In this document: one piece after another, positions 35,863 to 44,702 of the stretch
Layout of the letters: each line of letters opens with the position of its first letter
Numbering within the stretch: position 1 is the first letter of the stretch
Source: CAIWHR01 sp963843595
GTDB lineage: Bacteria > Pseudomonadota > Gammaproteobacteria > Burkholderiales > Casimicrobiaceae
Assembly (NCBI GenBank): GCA_963843595.1
Contig: CAWJLG010000007.1
Coordinates: 62,001 to 126,000 of the forward strand
Length of the DNA: 64,000 bases
Direction of reading: 5' to 3'
Made by a program: the position numbers and the translations under genes
Notes under the pieces: generated by a model
The model's database searches: none
What the model was told of the DNA's origin: nothing
What the model saw: only the letters and a program-made list of their open reading frames with translations

Positions 35863-36495
35863 ATGTCGGGAAGACTCGCCACGCTGCTGTCGCTGTGCCT
35901 CACCACGCTCCTCGCCGCGGCCTGCGCGACCACGTCGATCCAGTCGGCCTGGTATGACACCGGCTACACCGGCGGACCCTTCCGGAAGATCGTCGTCATC
36001 GGCATCAGCAGCAACGTCGCGAACCGCCGCGTGTTCGAGGACATCTTCGCGGCGAAACTCGACGCCGCGGGCATTCAGGGCGTCCCCGGCTATACGGTGC
36101 TGCCGAACGACCCCAACGCCGACGAGCCGACCGTCGCAGCCGCGGTCGCAGGGACCGGTGCGGACGGCGTGCTTACCGTGCGGCTGCTGTCGGTGGATAC
36201 CCGGACGCGCGTGTCGACGATGATGGTTCCCGCCGGGGGCGCCTACGGTCCGTACATGGGATGGGGCGGCTACGGCGGCTGGTGGGGACCGCAGATGATC
36301 GCGGTGCCGGAGGTCACGCAGTACGACATCGCCAACGTCGAGACCAACCTTTGGAACGTGAAGACGAAGCGCGTCGTCTGGGCGGCCGCTACCGATACGT
36401 TCAACCCGCGATCGGTCCAGCGCGAGGCGCCCGGATTCGCGGATCTCATCATCGGCGAGCTTCGGGCCCGCGGCCTGCTGCCCGCACCGAAATAG
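35863..36495 (+). CDS. Putative lipoprotein, hypothetical
   Basis: 210-residue predicted outer- or inner-membrane lipoprotein. The signal peptide ends in a clear lipobox (TLLAAACATTS). The mature part has FRKIVVIGISSNVANRRVFE and a Gly/Trp/Tyr-rich stretch (GAYGPYMGWGGYGGWWGP). The beta-strand order resembles DUF4136-type lipoproteins. It is preceded by GAAGGAG and follows the hydratase by 18 bp; the neighbours do not explain its job. Confidence 0.65.
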   Translation: MSGRLATLLSLCLTTLLAAACATTSIQSAWYDTGYTGGPFRKIVVIGISSNVANRRVFEDIFAAKLDAAGIQGVPGYTVLPNDPNADEPTVAAAVAGTGADGVLTVRLLSVDTRTRVSTMMVPAGGAYGPYMGWGGYGGWWGPQMIAVPEVTQYDIANVETNLWNVKTKRVVWAAATDTFNPRSVQREAPGFADLIIGELRARGLLPAPK

Positions 36496-36610
36496 CGGCG
36501 CCTTGCAAGCGGCAGGGTCCACGTTCCCACGGACTTCGCCGCAACCGGCCGCGAAACCTCCGCAGCTGCGAATGCGTCCGCGCTGTCCGGGACCGCGGGC
36601 GTGACCGGAC

Positions 36611-37072
36611 CTAACGCGGCAGCGCGCGGAAGCGCATCGTGCCCTGTTTGTCGCGGGTCTTGATCAGCAATTCGCCGTCGCGCAGCTCGTGGCTTTCGGC
36701 GCCTTCGATTCCGGCGATGAATTCGCGGTCGCTCCACGACGGCTGACAGGTGAGCTTGTCCATGCGCAACGACGAGGTCGTCTTCATCATCGCACCATCG
36801 GTCATCCAGCTGCCGCCGGCGAGGATGCAGTCGGTGTGGACGAAGAGTTTCCCGCCCGCCGCGAACTCGACGGTGTAGCGCCCGGGCGGATCGGGAGGCT
36901 CGCCCGGCGTGCGCACCCGTTGCCACCACCAGACGACGTCGGCGAGCTTTGCGCTGCCCGCCACCGCCGAAGCCGCCGCGGGAACCGCGGGCGCGACGGC
37001 ACCGGGACCGGCGGGTGCGCCGGCACAGGCGGCAATCGACAGGGGCAGGACGTAGATCAGAAACCGGCGCAT
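36611..37072 (-). CDS. META/HslJ-like lipoprotein
   Basis: 153-residue protein with signal peptide and lipobox LPLSIAACAG, then an Ala/Pro linker and a compact beta domain (DVVWWWQRVRTPG, FAAGGKLFVHTDCILAGGSW, KLTCQPSWSDREFIAGIEGA). The pattern fits the META domain of HslJ-type envelope proteins. The ATG at 37072 is used because GGAGA lies at good spacing upstream; an in-frame ATG at 37084 would add four residues. Confidence 0.7.
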   Translation of the reverse strand: MRRFLIYVLPLSIAACAGAPAGPGAVAPAVPAAASAVAGSAKLADVVWWWQRVRTPGEPPDPPGRYTVEFAAGGKLFVHTDCILAGGSWMTDGAMMKTTSSLRMDKLTCQPSWSDREFIAGIEGAESHELRDGELLIKTRDKQGTMRFRALPR

Positions 37073-37118
37073 CGAGTTCTCCATCGGTTGCAGGCGAAAG
37101 CGTATCACTGGCGGTCCG

Positions 37119-37976
37119 TCAGCGGCGGGGCGGCTGACCGCCGAGTGCCTGGGTGAGGTCCGAGGCCGTCGCGCGGACGAGACGTCCGAGTTCGGCGATG
37201 CGCGCGGGGCCGATCCGCGAAGTGGGGCCCGCCAGCGAGATCGCCGCCCACGGCTGCCCATGTTCGTCCCAGATCGTCGCGGCGACACAGCACATGCCCG
37301 CCGCGTGCTCTTCCGCGTCGACCGCATAGCCGCGTTCGCGCGTGGCGGCGAGCTCGGCGCTCAACGCGTCGCGGCTCGTGATCGTGCGCGCCGTGTGGCG
37401 GGTGAGGCCGCGCCTCGCGAGCGCGCCCGCCGCTGCGGTTTCGTCCATCGCCGCGAGCATCGCCTTGCCCACGCCCGAGGCGTGCAGCGGCGAGCGGGCG
37501 CCGAGCTTCGTGGACATGCGCATCAATTCCCGGCACGGCACCTGCTCGACCGTGACCGCTTCGCCGTCGTCGATCACCGCGAGATTCGTCGTCTCACCGG
37601 ACTGTTCCATCAGGCGCTTGAGGAACGGATAGGCCTGGACCACGAGGTTGCGGTGGTCGAGGAACGCGCTGCCGACGCGAAACGCGCGCACGCCGACGAG
37701 CCACTCGCCGCCGGGTCCCTGCTGCACGTAGCCGGCTTCGGCGAGCGTCGCGAGCAGCCGATGCGCCGTCGGTGCGGGCAGCGCGAGGCGCTCCGCCAGC
37801 GTCGTCAGCGTGGCCCCGCCCTCGGTCGCCGCGAGCGCTTCGAGCACGGCGAGCCCGCGCGAGAGTGCCTGCGTGTGTCCCGCGCCACTGCCTCGGCCGC
37901 GGGGCGCGCCGCGGGCCGGCTTCAGCCGCGGGCGGTGCCCGGCGGTGGGGCGAACGGGTTTCGGTTTGACGGACAT
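37119..37976 (-). CDS. IclR family regulator
   Basis: 285-residue regulator. An Arg-rich N-terminus precedes the winged HTH (SRGLAVLEALAATEGGATL, LALPAPTAHRLLATLAEAGY) and the effector domain (LGARSPLHASGVGKAMLAA, YAVDAEEHAAGMCCVAATIW). It is divergent from an allantoate-amidohydrolase-like gene, an arrangement like AllR with ureide genes. The effector could be a ureide or carbamoyl compound. Confidence 0.9.
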   Translation of the reverse strand: MSVKPKPVRPTAGHRPRLKPARGAPRGRGSGAGHTQALSRGLAVLEALAATEGGATLTTLAERLALPAPTAHRLLATLAEAGYVQQGPGGEWLVGVRAFRVGSAFLDHRNLVVQAYPFLKRLMEQSGETTNLAVIDDGEAVTVEQVPCRELMRMSTKLGARSPLHASGVGKAMLAAMDETAAAGALARRGLTRHTARTITSRDALSAELAATRERGYAVDAEEHAAGMCCVAATIWDEHGQPWAAISLAGPTSRIGPARIAELGRLVRATASDLTQALGGQPPRR

Positions 37977-38045
37977 GGCAGGGAGGGGTGCGAGCCGGCG
38001 CCGATTCTAGCATCGGCGAGCGGAGGTGAAATCGACTTTCATATT

Positions 38046-38064
38046 TCCGGCGTCACGTGCCGGA
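38046..38064. promoter_or_regulatory. Palindrome in the iclR/amidohydrolase promoter, possible operator
   Basis: TCCGGC (38046-38051) and GCCGGA (38059-38064) flank GTCACGT. It sits between the divergent IclR-type gene and its presumed target, 49 bp before the target start, with an AT-richer stretch (TTTCATATTTCC) beside it. Binding by the IclR protein is inferred from position only. Confidence 0.35.
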
Positions 38065-38112
38065 GTAGAATCCGCGACGCTCCGGCCAATTTCCCGTCCT
38101 CGATTCCGCACG

Positions 38113-39345
38113 ATGCTCCCCGATGCCCAACGGATCTTCGATCGCTGTGAAGCGCTCGCGCGGTGCTCGGAGCAACCCGACGGGTTGACGCGCGTCGCCC
38201 TGTCGCCGCAGCAGCGCGCGGCCAACGATCTCGTGCACGGCTGGATGCGCGACGCGGGGATGGAGACGCGCGTGGACGCGATCGGCAATGTGTCGGGACG
38301 CTACGAGGGCGACCGGCCGGGCCTGCCGTGCCTGATGCTGGGATCGCATCTGGACACCGTCCGCGATGCGGGCAAGTACGACGGGATGCTCGGTGTGGTG
38401 ACGGCGATCGAGTGCGTCGCCGCGCTTCACGCCCGCAGTGCGCGACTGCCGTTCGCGGTCGAAGTGATCGGCTTCACCGACGAGGAGGGCGTGCGCTTCT
38501 CGGCGACGCTGCTCGGCAGCCGCGCCGTGGCGGGGACGTTCGACCGCTCGGTGCTGGACCGGGAGGACGCGGATGGAACGACGCTGCGCGAAGCCCTCAC
38601 GCGCTTCGGTCTCGATGCTGCGCGGATCGGCGAGGCCGCGCGCGAGCCGGGCGACGTTCTCGCCTATGCCGAACTGCACATCGAGCAGGGACCGGTGCTG
38701 GAAGCCGAAGGGCTGCCGGTCGGCGTCGTCACCGCGATCAACGGCGGCAACCGCTTCGCGGTCGAGGTCGCAGGCATGGCCGGGCATGCGGGGACCGTGC
38801 CGATGGGATTGCGTCGCGACGCGCTGGCCGCGGCGGCGGAGTGCGCGCTGGCCGTCGAACGCATCGCGCGCGCGATGCCGGAAGTCGTGGGCACCGTCGG
38901 ACGGTTCGAGGCGCTGCCCGGCGCGGTGAACGTCATCCCCGGCAAGGTGCGCTTCTCGCTCGACGTGCGCGCGCCGGCCGACGCATTGCGCGAGCAGGCA
39001 GTGGCGGCGATGCGTGCGGAGTTCACGGCAATCGCCGCGCGCCGCGACGTCGCGATCGCCACGTCCCCGGTATGGGAGGCGCGCACGGCCGCCTGCGCGC
39101 CCGGGATGCAGCGCCAGTTCGCCGCGGCCGTTCACGATCAAGGCGTGCGCGTCCATCACCTTCCCTCCGGCGCCGGTCACGACGGGATGGCGCTGGCCGA
39201 TCTCGCGCCGATCGGCATGCTGTTCGTCCGCTGCCAGGGCGGCATCAGTCACCATCCCGCGGAGGCGGTGACGCTCGCCGACATCGGCATCGGTGCGCGC
39301 GTGCTGCTCTCGTTCATCGAGCACTTCACGCCGCCGCATCGCTGA
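38113..39345 (+). CDS. Allantoate amidohydrolase / N-carbamoyl-amino-acid hydrolase
   Basis: M20-family zinc amidohydrolase of 410 residues, the size of AllC and beta-ureidopropionase/carbamoylase enzymes. Metal ligands sit in GSHLDTVRDAGKYDGMLGV, IGFTDEEGVRFSATLLG, AELHIEQGPVLE and GGISHHPAEAV. It hydrolyses allantoate or an N-carbamoyl amino acid with release of CO2 and ammonia; sequence alone does not separate the two. The ATG at 38113 gives the family N-terminus. Confidence 0.88.
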   Translation: MLPDAQRIFDRCEALARCSEQPDGLTRVALSPQQRAANDLVHGWMRDAGMETRVDAIGNVSGRYEGDRPGLPCLMLGSHLDTVRDAGKYDGMLGVVTAIECVAALHARSARLPFAVEVIGFTDEEGVRFSATLLGSRAVAGTFDRSVLDREDADGTTLREALTRFGLDAARIGEAAREPGDVLAYAELHIEQGPVLEAEGLPVGVVTAINGGNRFAVEVAGMAGHAGTVPMGLRRDALAAAAECALAVERIARAMPEVVGTVGRFEALPGAVNVIPGKVRFSLDVRAPADALREQAVAAMRAEFTAIAARRDVAIATSPVWEARTAACAPGMQRQFAAAVHDQGVRVHHLPSGAGHDGMALADLAPIGMLFVRCQGGISHHPAEAVTLADIGIGARVLLSFIEHFTPPHR

Positions 39346-39368
39346 GCGCGCCGAACGCCGCGCCCGCC

Positions 39369-40616
39369 ATGCCCGCCACGGCCACCCTCATCCACGATTG
39401 GCTTGCCGCGCACCGCGCGGAGGCGGAGCAGTTTCTCGCCACGCTGGTCCGACACCCGTCGGACAATCCGCCGGGCGACTGTGCGCCGCACGCACGGCAC
39501 ACCGCCACGCTGCTCGAGTCGATGGGCTTTGCCGTCGAACGGCACGAGGTTCCCGCCGACGAGGTGCGCGGCAACGGCATGGTCAGCTGCATCAATCTCG
39601 TCGTCCGGATGCCGTTCGGATCGGGCAAGGGTCCCGTGATCGCGCTCAATGCCCACGGCGACGTCGTGCCGCCGGGACTTGGATGGACGACCGATCCCTA
39701 CGGTGCCGAGGTTCGCGGCGGCGTGATGTACGGGCGCGGTGTCGCGGTGTCGAAATCCGATTTCGCGACTTACGCCTTTGCGCTGCGCGCACTGCAGGCG
39801 GCCGCCGCCGCGGGTGCGCGGTTCGACGGCACCGTCGAACTGCATTTCACCTACGACGAAGAGGTCGGCGGCGCGATCGGACCGGCGTGGCTGCTCGCGC
39901 GCGGGATCAGCAAACCCGATCTCGCCATCTCGGCCGGCTTCACCCACGGCATCACGATCGCGCACAACGGCTGCCTGCACCTCGAAGTCGAGGTGGTCGG
40001 CAAGTCGGGCCATGCGGCGGAGCCCGAGAAGGGGGTCGACGCGCTCGAGGCGGCAAGCGGCATCCTGGCCGATCTGTATGCGTTGCGACGAACCTACGCC
40101 GCGATCCGGTCGAAGGTTCCCGGCATCGGCTCGCCGACGCTGGTCGTGGGCCTCATCGCCGGCGGCATCAACACCAACGTCGTGCCGGACAACGTGAAGT
40201 TTCGCCTCGACCGGCGGATCGTGCCCGAGGAGAATGCGGCAGCGGTCGAGGCGGCGCTGATCGATGCGATCCGCACGTCGGCCGCGAAATGGCCGGCGGT
40301 CGCGGTGAACGTGCGGCGAATTCTTCTCGCCACGCCGTTGGTGCCGATCTCCGGGCAGGAGAGACTCGTCGAGGCGCTTCAACGCCACGGGCGAACGGTC
40401 GTCGGCGAGGAGCTGGCGACGCACGGTGTACCGATCTACACCGACGCGCGACTGTACACGTCGGCCGGTGTCCCCGCGGTGCTCTACGGCGCAGGCCCGC
40501 GCACGCTCGCCGAGGCGAACGGGCACCGCGCCGACGAGAGGCTCGTGCTCGACGATCTGCACAAAGCCACCGAGGTCGTCGCGCTGGCGCTGGCCGACCT
40601 GCTCGCGCCGGCGTGA
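39369..40616 (+). CDS. M20 family deacylase/peptidase (ArgE/DapE type)
   Basis: 415-residue zinc hydrolase. It has VIALNAHGDVVPPGLGWTTD (first metal His and Asp), YGRGVAVSKSDFATYAF, ELHFTYDEEVGGAIGPAW (catalytic and bridging Glu) and NGHRADERLVLDDL (C-terminal metal region). It follows the amidohydrolase by 23 bp and likely works on the same class of N-acyl or carbamoyl substrates. Its TGA is the first triplet of repeat copy B. Confidence 0.88.
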   Translation: MPATATLIHDWLAAHRAEAEQFLATLVRHPSDNPPGDCAPHARHTATLLESMGFAVERHEVPADEVRGNGMVSCINLVVRMPFGSGKGPVIALNAHGDVVPPGLGWTTDPYGAEVRGGVMYGRGVAVSKSDFATYAFALRALQAAAAAGARFDGTVELHFTYDEEVGGAIGPAWLLARGISKPDLAISAGFTHGITIAHNGCLHLEVEVVGKSGHAAEPEKGVDALEAASGILADLYALRRTYAAIRSKVPGIGSPTLVVGLIAGGINTNVVPDNVKFRLDRRIVPEENAAAVEAALIDAIRTSAAKWPAVAVNVRRILLATPLVPISGQERLVEALQRHGRTVVGEELATHGVPIYTDARLYTSAGVPAVLYGAGPRTLAEANGHRADERLVLDDLHKATEVVALALADLLAPA

Positions 40617-40710
40617 GCGCCGCCGGGCCGCCCCAAGGCGCTCGCCCCCTCTTCCAGGAGGGGGGGCGCGAAGTCCGCGCAGCGGCGAGCGTGGGGGAGG
40701 TTACTCAATG
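40614..40710 (+). repeat. 97-bp palindromic repeat, copy B, supplying MFS gene ribosome site
   Basis: Same length and order as the copy at 12474: TGAGCGCCGCCGGGCCGCCC, a central C-run/G-run inverted repeat (here CCCCCTCTTCCAGGAGGGGG), CGCGAAGTCCGCGCAGCGGC and the end GGGGGAGG with a seven-base spacer to ATG. Its first triplet is the stop codon of the upstream gene and its last triplet the start of the downstream gene. Confidence 0.88.
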
Positions 40711-41938
40711 ACCATGACAACGGGCGCGCCTTCCGCGTCCGATCCCGGCACGGCCGGGCTCGCCGACCTGTGGCCGCGCGTGTGTGCGTTGGGCGTCGCG
40801 CAGATCGTCTCGTGGGGGACGCTGTTCTATACGCCGGCGGTGCTCGGCGCGGCGATGCGCACCGATCTCGGCGTCACCGACACGATGTTGTTCGGCAGCT
40901 TCACCGCCGGCCTGTTTGTGTCCGGCATCGTGTCACCGTACGTGGGGAGGCAGGTCGACGCGCACGGCGGTCGACGCATGCTCGCCGGCGGCTCGGTGGT
41001 CGGGGCCATGGCGTGTGCGTTGCTGGCGGCGGCGCAAGGGCCGGCGCTGCTGCTCGCTGGCTGGCTGCTCGCGGGTGTAGCGATGGCCGGCTGTCTTTAC
41101 GATCCGGCGTTCGCCACCCTTCACCAGATGGCCGGCACGCGCTACCGGCGAGCCGTGACGGCGTTGACCTTGTTCGGCGGGTTCGCGAGCACGGTGTTCT
41201 GGCCGCTGTCGCAGTATCTGCTCGACACGGCGGGCTGGCGGACGGCGTTCTGGATCTACGCGGCGCTGCATGTTCTGCTCTGCCTGCCACTGCATCTGGC
41301 GAGCGTTCCCGCCGGCAATGGGCAAGCCGAGGCGCCGACGCATGGCGGGACCGCGGCGGCCGAGTTCGCCGCCGCCGGCGGAGCAACGTTCGCCTGGCTG
41401 GCGACGGCACTATCGATCGCCGCGTTCATTGCCGCAGCGATCTCGGCGCATCTGATCGGATTGCTGACCGCGACCGGCTTGAGCGCACGCGATGCAGTGC
41501 TGATCGGGTCGCTGATCGGGCCGATGCAGGTGGCAGGACGGATCATGGAATTCGCGTTCGGGCGGCACGTGCGTGCACGCGCCGTCGGCACGCTGGCCTT
41601 TGCGTTGATGGCCGCTGCGCTCGCAGTGTTCACGCAGGTGCACGGGATCTGGATCGTCGCGCTCGCATTCGCGATACCGTACTGGCTGGAGCAATGGCGT
41701 GATGACGATCGCGCGCGGCACCGTTCCCGCCGAATTCTTCGGCACGCGCGGCTACGGCGCGCTCCTCGGCCGGCTCGCGATGCCGCAGTTCGTGCTCAAG
41801 TCGGTGGCGCCGGTGGCGCTGACGCTGCTGTTCGCGATCGACCCGACGCGCACGATCACGCCGTACGCGCTGCTGCTGCTGGCTCTCGTCGCGCTCGTCG
41901 CCTTCCGCCTGGCGATCGGATCGGCATCGCGGAAATGA
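40708..41938 (+). CDS. MFS transporter, one frameshift
   Basis: Twelve-helix major facilitator permease of about 410 residues. Early helices include GVAQIVSWGTLFYTPAVLGA and VSPYVGRQVDAHGGRRML (motif A). The last third lies in another frame (MTIARGTVPAEFFGTRGYGA). A single extra T at 41683 explains this: without it the junction reads IPYGWSNGVMTIARGTVP, a common form in this family. The start codon belongs to repeat copy B. Context suggests uptake of an N-acyl or ureide substrate for the upstream hydrolases. Confidence 0.85.
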
Positions 41939-42041
41939 TATGCGACCCGGCGCTGCCATCCGGACACCGGTGGGGCCGCTCGATGCCGTCATCGGCGCAT
42001 CCGACTTGGATCGTAGGAAGGATCCGGCGCGCGCGTGAAAG

Positions 42042-42791
42042 CTAAAAGGCACCACTGCGCGTTCGTTGATGGAGTATTCGGGCCATCGTCACGAAGACGA
42101 CGGCAAACGCGATCAGGGCGAGCGTGTCGGTTGACGGCGACCAATGGCCGGCCTCGCCGAACGCCATCCGAACGAGGTCGGCGGCATAAGAAAGCGGGGA
42201 GAGCGGCGCAAGCCATTGGCCCCATGCCGGCATTTCGTCCAGCGGAACGAACACACCGCTCACGAAGATGAGTGGCAGCCGGACCAGATTGGAGAGCATC
42301 ATCACCTGAGACGGCCCTTCGGTTGCAGGCGCGGCCAGAAGCACGCCAAGTGCCGCGAAGGCGAAGGCGCCCCCGACGATGCCGAAGGCCAGCGTCATTG
42401 CACCCGCGACGTGGGCGTCCGTGAGCAGGTTTACGAGCGTCAGCGGGACCAACACCAGCACCACGCCAAATGCGGCGCCGGCAAGCACGTCGCCCGCAAG
42501 GATTGCAAGGAGCGAAGCGGGTGAAGTCACCAGCCGCTCGTACGTGCGCGCCTGGCGTTCCCACGGGGTCACCAGCGGCCCGACGGCAGACGCGGTGAAG
42601 AACAGCGCCATTGCCACGATGCCGGGCGCGAGCGCCTCCGGCGGCGCGCGATGCCCGGCCGCGAACGCGAGGTAGAAGAAGAACGGGAAGATGAGGCCGA
42701 ACGTGAATACCGGTGGCTTCAGGTAGTAGACCATGGCGTTCTTCTTCGCCACGACCCACGCCGCGTGCATCTGGAATCCGAAGTCGCTCAT
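42042..42791 (-). CDS. ABC-2 type exporter permease
   Basis: 249-residue membrane protein with six predicted helices, ABC-2 type. Segments include PPVFTFGLIFPFFFYLAFAA, GPLVTPWERQARTYERLVTS, SGVFVPLDEMPAWGQWLAPL and SPLSYAADLVRMAFGE. Overlaps the ATPase gene by 4 bp. Substrate unknown; the pair is of the DrrAB/NodJ style. Confidence 0.9.
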   Translation of the reverse strand: MSDFGFQMHAAWVVAKKNAMVYYLKPPVFTFGLIFPFFFYLAFAAGHRAPPEALAPGIVAMALFFTASAVGPLVTPWERQARTYERLVTSPASLLAILAGDVLAGAAFGVVLVLVPLTLVNLLTDAHVAGAMTLAFGIVGGAFAFAALGVLLAAPATEGPSQVMMLSNLVRLPLIFVSGVFVPLDEMPAWGQWLAPLSPLSYAADLVRMAFGEAGHWSPSTDTLALIAFAVVFVTMARILHQRTRSGAF

Positions 42792-43729
42792 GGTCGTGGC
42801 TTTGCGGTGACGGTGAGAAATACGTCTTCCAGCGTCGGCGCCAGCGTGGCGATGCTCTCGATGTGCAGGCCGAGCTCCGAAGCACGAGTTCCAATGAGCT
42901 GCGCCAGCACCCCCGGCTGACGCGTGAACGCGCGGAAACCGTCGACCAGCATCGTGATCTCCCGCTCGGCGAGTTCCGGTACGAGGTCCGCCGGCTGCGG
43001 ACGGGTTCCAGCGAACCTCACTTCGACGGAGCGCCGGGCATCCACGCGGGCTCGCAGCGCTGCTGGCGTGTCGATGGCAGCGAGTTGGCCCTGGTTGATG
43101 ATGGCTACGCGGTGGCAGAGCTGTTCCGCCTCATCCATGTTGTGCGTGGTGAGGAACACCGTAGTGCCCTGCTGACGGTTCCGGTCGGCGACGATGTCGC
43201 GGATCAGGTGCGTGCTGGCTACATCCAGCCCGGAGGTGGGCTCGTCCAGAAACAGCACATCGGGGCTGCTCACCAAGGCCATGCAGAGCATCAGCCGCTG
43301 CCGCAGGCCCTTGGACAATTCGCGGCCGTGCTGATCGGAGCGCGGAAGCAACTCGAAGCGGTCGAGCAACTCCCGGGCGCGCGCAGTGCGGGACGCATCG
43401 CCGACGCCGTGGAGTTCGGCCATCAGCATGACGTTGTTCCACACCGAAAGGTCGGCGTAGACGTTGGCTTCCTCCGGGACGACACCGATGTGGCGCCGCG
43501 CCGCGCTCGAATGCTTCGCCACATCGATGCCGTTGACGAACGCCCGGCCCGATGTGGGCGGAATGAAGCCAGTCAGCATTCGCGCCGTGGTGCTCTTGCC
43601 GGCGCCGTTGGGACCGAGAAATCCGAAGATCTCTCCGGGCGCCACCGCGAAGCTGACGGCTTCCACCGCCATCCTGTCGCCAAAGGTGCGGGTCAGCGCG
43701 TCCGCTTTGATGGCCGCGGTTGCGTCCAT
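42788..43729 (-). CDS. ABC exporter ATP-binding protein
   Basis: 313-residue ATPase. Walker A is GFLGPNGAGKSTTARML, the signature is ELSKGLRQRLMLCMAL (SKGLRQ variant), Walker B is VLFLDEPTSGLD and the switch His is in LTTHNMDEAEQL. A C-terminal extension of about 80 residues resembles DrrA. Forms an exporter with the overlapping ABC-2 permease. It is preceded by a tiny haem-motif ORF and probably shares its promoter. Confidence 0.93.
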   Translation of the reverse strand: MDATAAIKADALTRTFGDRMAVEAVSFAVAPGEIFGFLGPNGAGKSTTARMLTGFIPPTSGRAFVNGIDVAKHSSAARRHIGVVPEEANVYADLSVWNNVMLMAELHGVGDASRTARARELLDRFELLPRSDQHGRELSKGLRQRLMLCMALVSSPDVLFLDEPTSGLDVASTHLIRDIVADRNRQQGTTVFLTTHNMDEAEQLCHRVAIINQGQLAAIDTPAALRARVDARRSVEVRFAGTRPQPADLVPELAEREITMLVDGFRAFTRQPGVLAQLIGTRASELGLHIESIATLAPTLEDVFLTVTAKPRP

Positions 43730-43736
43730 GGAGAGG

Positions 43737-43907
43737 CTAATGCAGGCGATATGCCGCGTGACAGGCGATGCACTGCTGCATCACGGTGCCGAGCGCGGCG
43801 AGGGCAGGCCGTACGTCGTTGCCGACACTCGCGTTCTGGGTTTCGATTGCAAAGCGGCTGGCCGCCCGGTGCATCTGCGTCCCGATGTCCTGCATGCCTT
43901 GTGGCAT
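43737..43907 (-). CDS. 56-residue ORF with a C-terminal CxxCH haem motif
   Basis: Begins MPQGMQDIGTQMHRAA and ends LGTVMQQCIACHAAYRLH. The CIACHAAYR ending is that of the last helix of cytochrome c-prime type proteins, which normally have about 125-150 residues plus a signal peptide. Here no signal peptide is present, so haem attachment in the periplasm would not be expected. The start has a strong GGAGG site. It is either a truncated cytochrome gene or a small protein of its own. It ends 7 bp before the ATPase start. Confidence 0.6.
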   Translation of the reverse strand: MPQGMQDIGTQMHRAASRFAIETQNASVGNDVRPALAALGTVMQQCIACHAAYRLH

Positions 43908-43965
43908 GGTTCCTCCGCCGACGACTTGCCTTGGAGGAATTGTCGTGTCTATCGCCCACGATGCG

Positions 43966-43981
43966 TATGACTCAGATCATA
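43966..43981. promoter_or_regulatory. FNR/CRP-like palindrome TATGACTCAGATCATA
   Basis: TGA-N6-TCA spacing with outer TA pairs, like FNR/DNR boxes. It lies 59 bp before the haem-motif ORF and just past the 3' end of the Crp/Fnr gene, so that regulator probably controls the cytochrome/ABC genes. A near-identical site stands before the DUF4395 gene. Confidence 0.6.
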
Positions 43982-43993
43982 CGGCGCGCATTG

Positions 43994-44602
43994 TCACGCG
44001 AGGCCCAACCGACGGTCGTTACGGACGACGACACCCTCCTGCTCCAGGCGCGCCAGTGTCCGATACAGGCTCTCCTGCGTGAGCCCAAGCTCCTTGGCCA
44101 GACCCTTGACGCTGCCTTCCAGCGCCACCTCAAAGCGAGGTCCCTTGCCTTCGGTATGCAGGTAATGCAACACCCGTTCGGCCGCCGATTTCAACGCCAG
44201 GCGTTCGAGTCGCGCCCGCGCGGCATGCAGCTGCCTGGCAAGGAGCACGACCCATTGATGTGCAGACTCATGGTCTTTGGCCAGCAGCGCGCGGACCTTC
44301 GCGGCGGGGAAGGCGAGCAGCTCCGATGCCTGCGAGCCAATCGCGTTGCATTGATAGCGCGGGGCGTCGAGCGCAGCTTCGGCGAAGAACTCGCCGCGCC
44401 CCGCGCGATGCAGCGCGATTTCGCTCCCGTCCTTGGCAAACCGGGAGAGGCGGACTTCACCTTCGAGCACGAGGAACACCGCCTGTACCTCGTCGCCTTT
44501 GCGGAACACCCACCCGTCCTTCGGGCAGCTCATCGACTGGCCGAGCGTGCGCATGGCGGCCGGGAGATGCGCAGGGAGGTTGAACGAGGTCTGGTGCGCC
44601 AT
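43994..44602 (-). CDS. Crp/Fnr family regulator
   Basis: 202-residue regulator with a cyclic-nucleotide-type sensor domain (VFLVLEGEVRLSRFAKDGSE, GRGEFFAEAALD) and a C-terminal HTH (GSVKGLAKELGLTQESLYRT). The recognition helix keeps Glu and Arg at the places used by FNR to read TGA half-sites (E and R in TQESLYR). It lacks the Cys cluster of FNR (one Cys near the N-terminus), so it is not an oxygen-sensing Fe-S form. Haem, NO or another signal is possible. Confidence 0.9.
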   Translation of the reverse strand: MAHQTSFNLPAHLPAAMRTLGQSMSCPKDGWVFRKGDEVQAVFLVLEGEVRLSRFAKDGSEIALHRAGRGEFFAEAALDAPRYQCNAIGSQASELLAFPAAKVRALLAKDHESAHQWVVLLARQLHAARARLERLALKSAAERVLHYLHTEGKGPRFEVALEGSVKGLAKELGLTQESLYRTLARLEQEGVVVRNDRRLGLA

Positions 44603-44702
44603 CGCCGAATGCGCACCTACAGCTTCACCCAGACGGCGATTCTACGGACCCACGGGATACTGGCCAGTGAGCCACGAGTCCGCAGCATACCCGGCGATGG
44701 AC

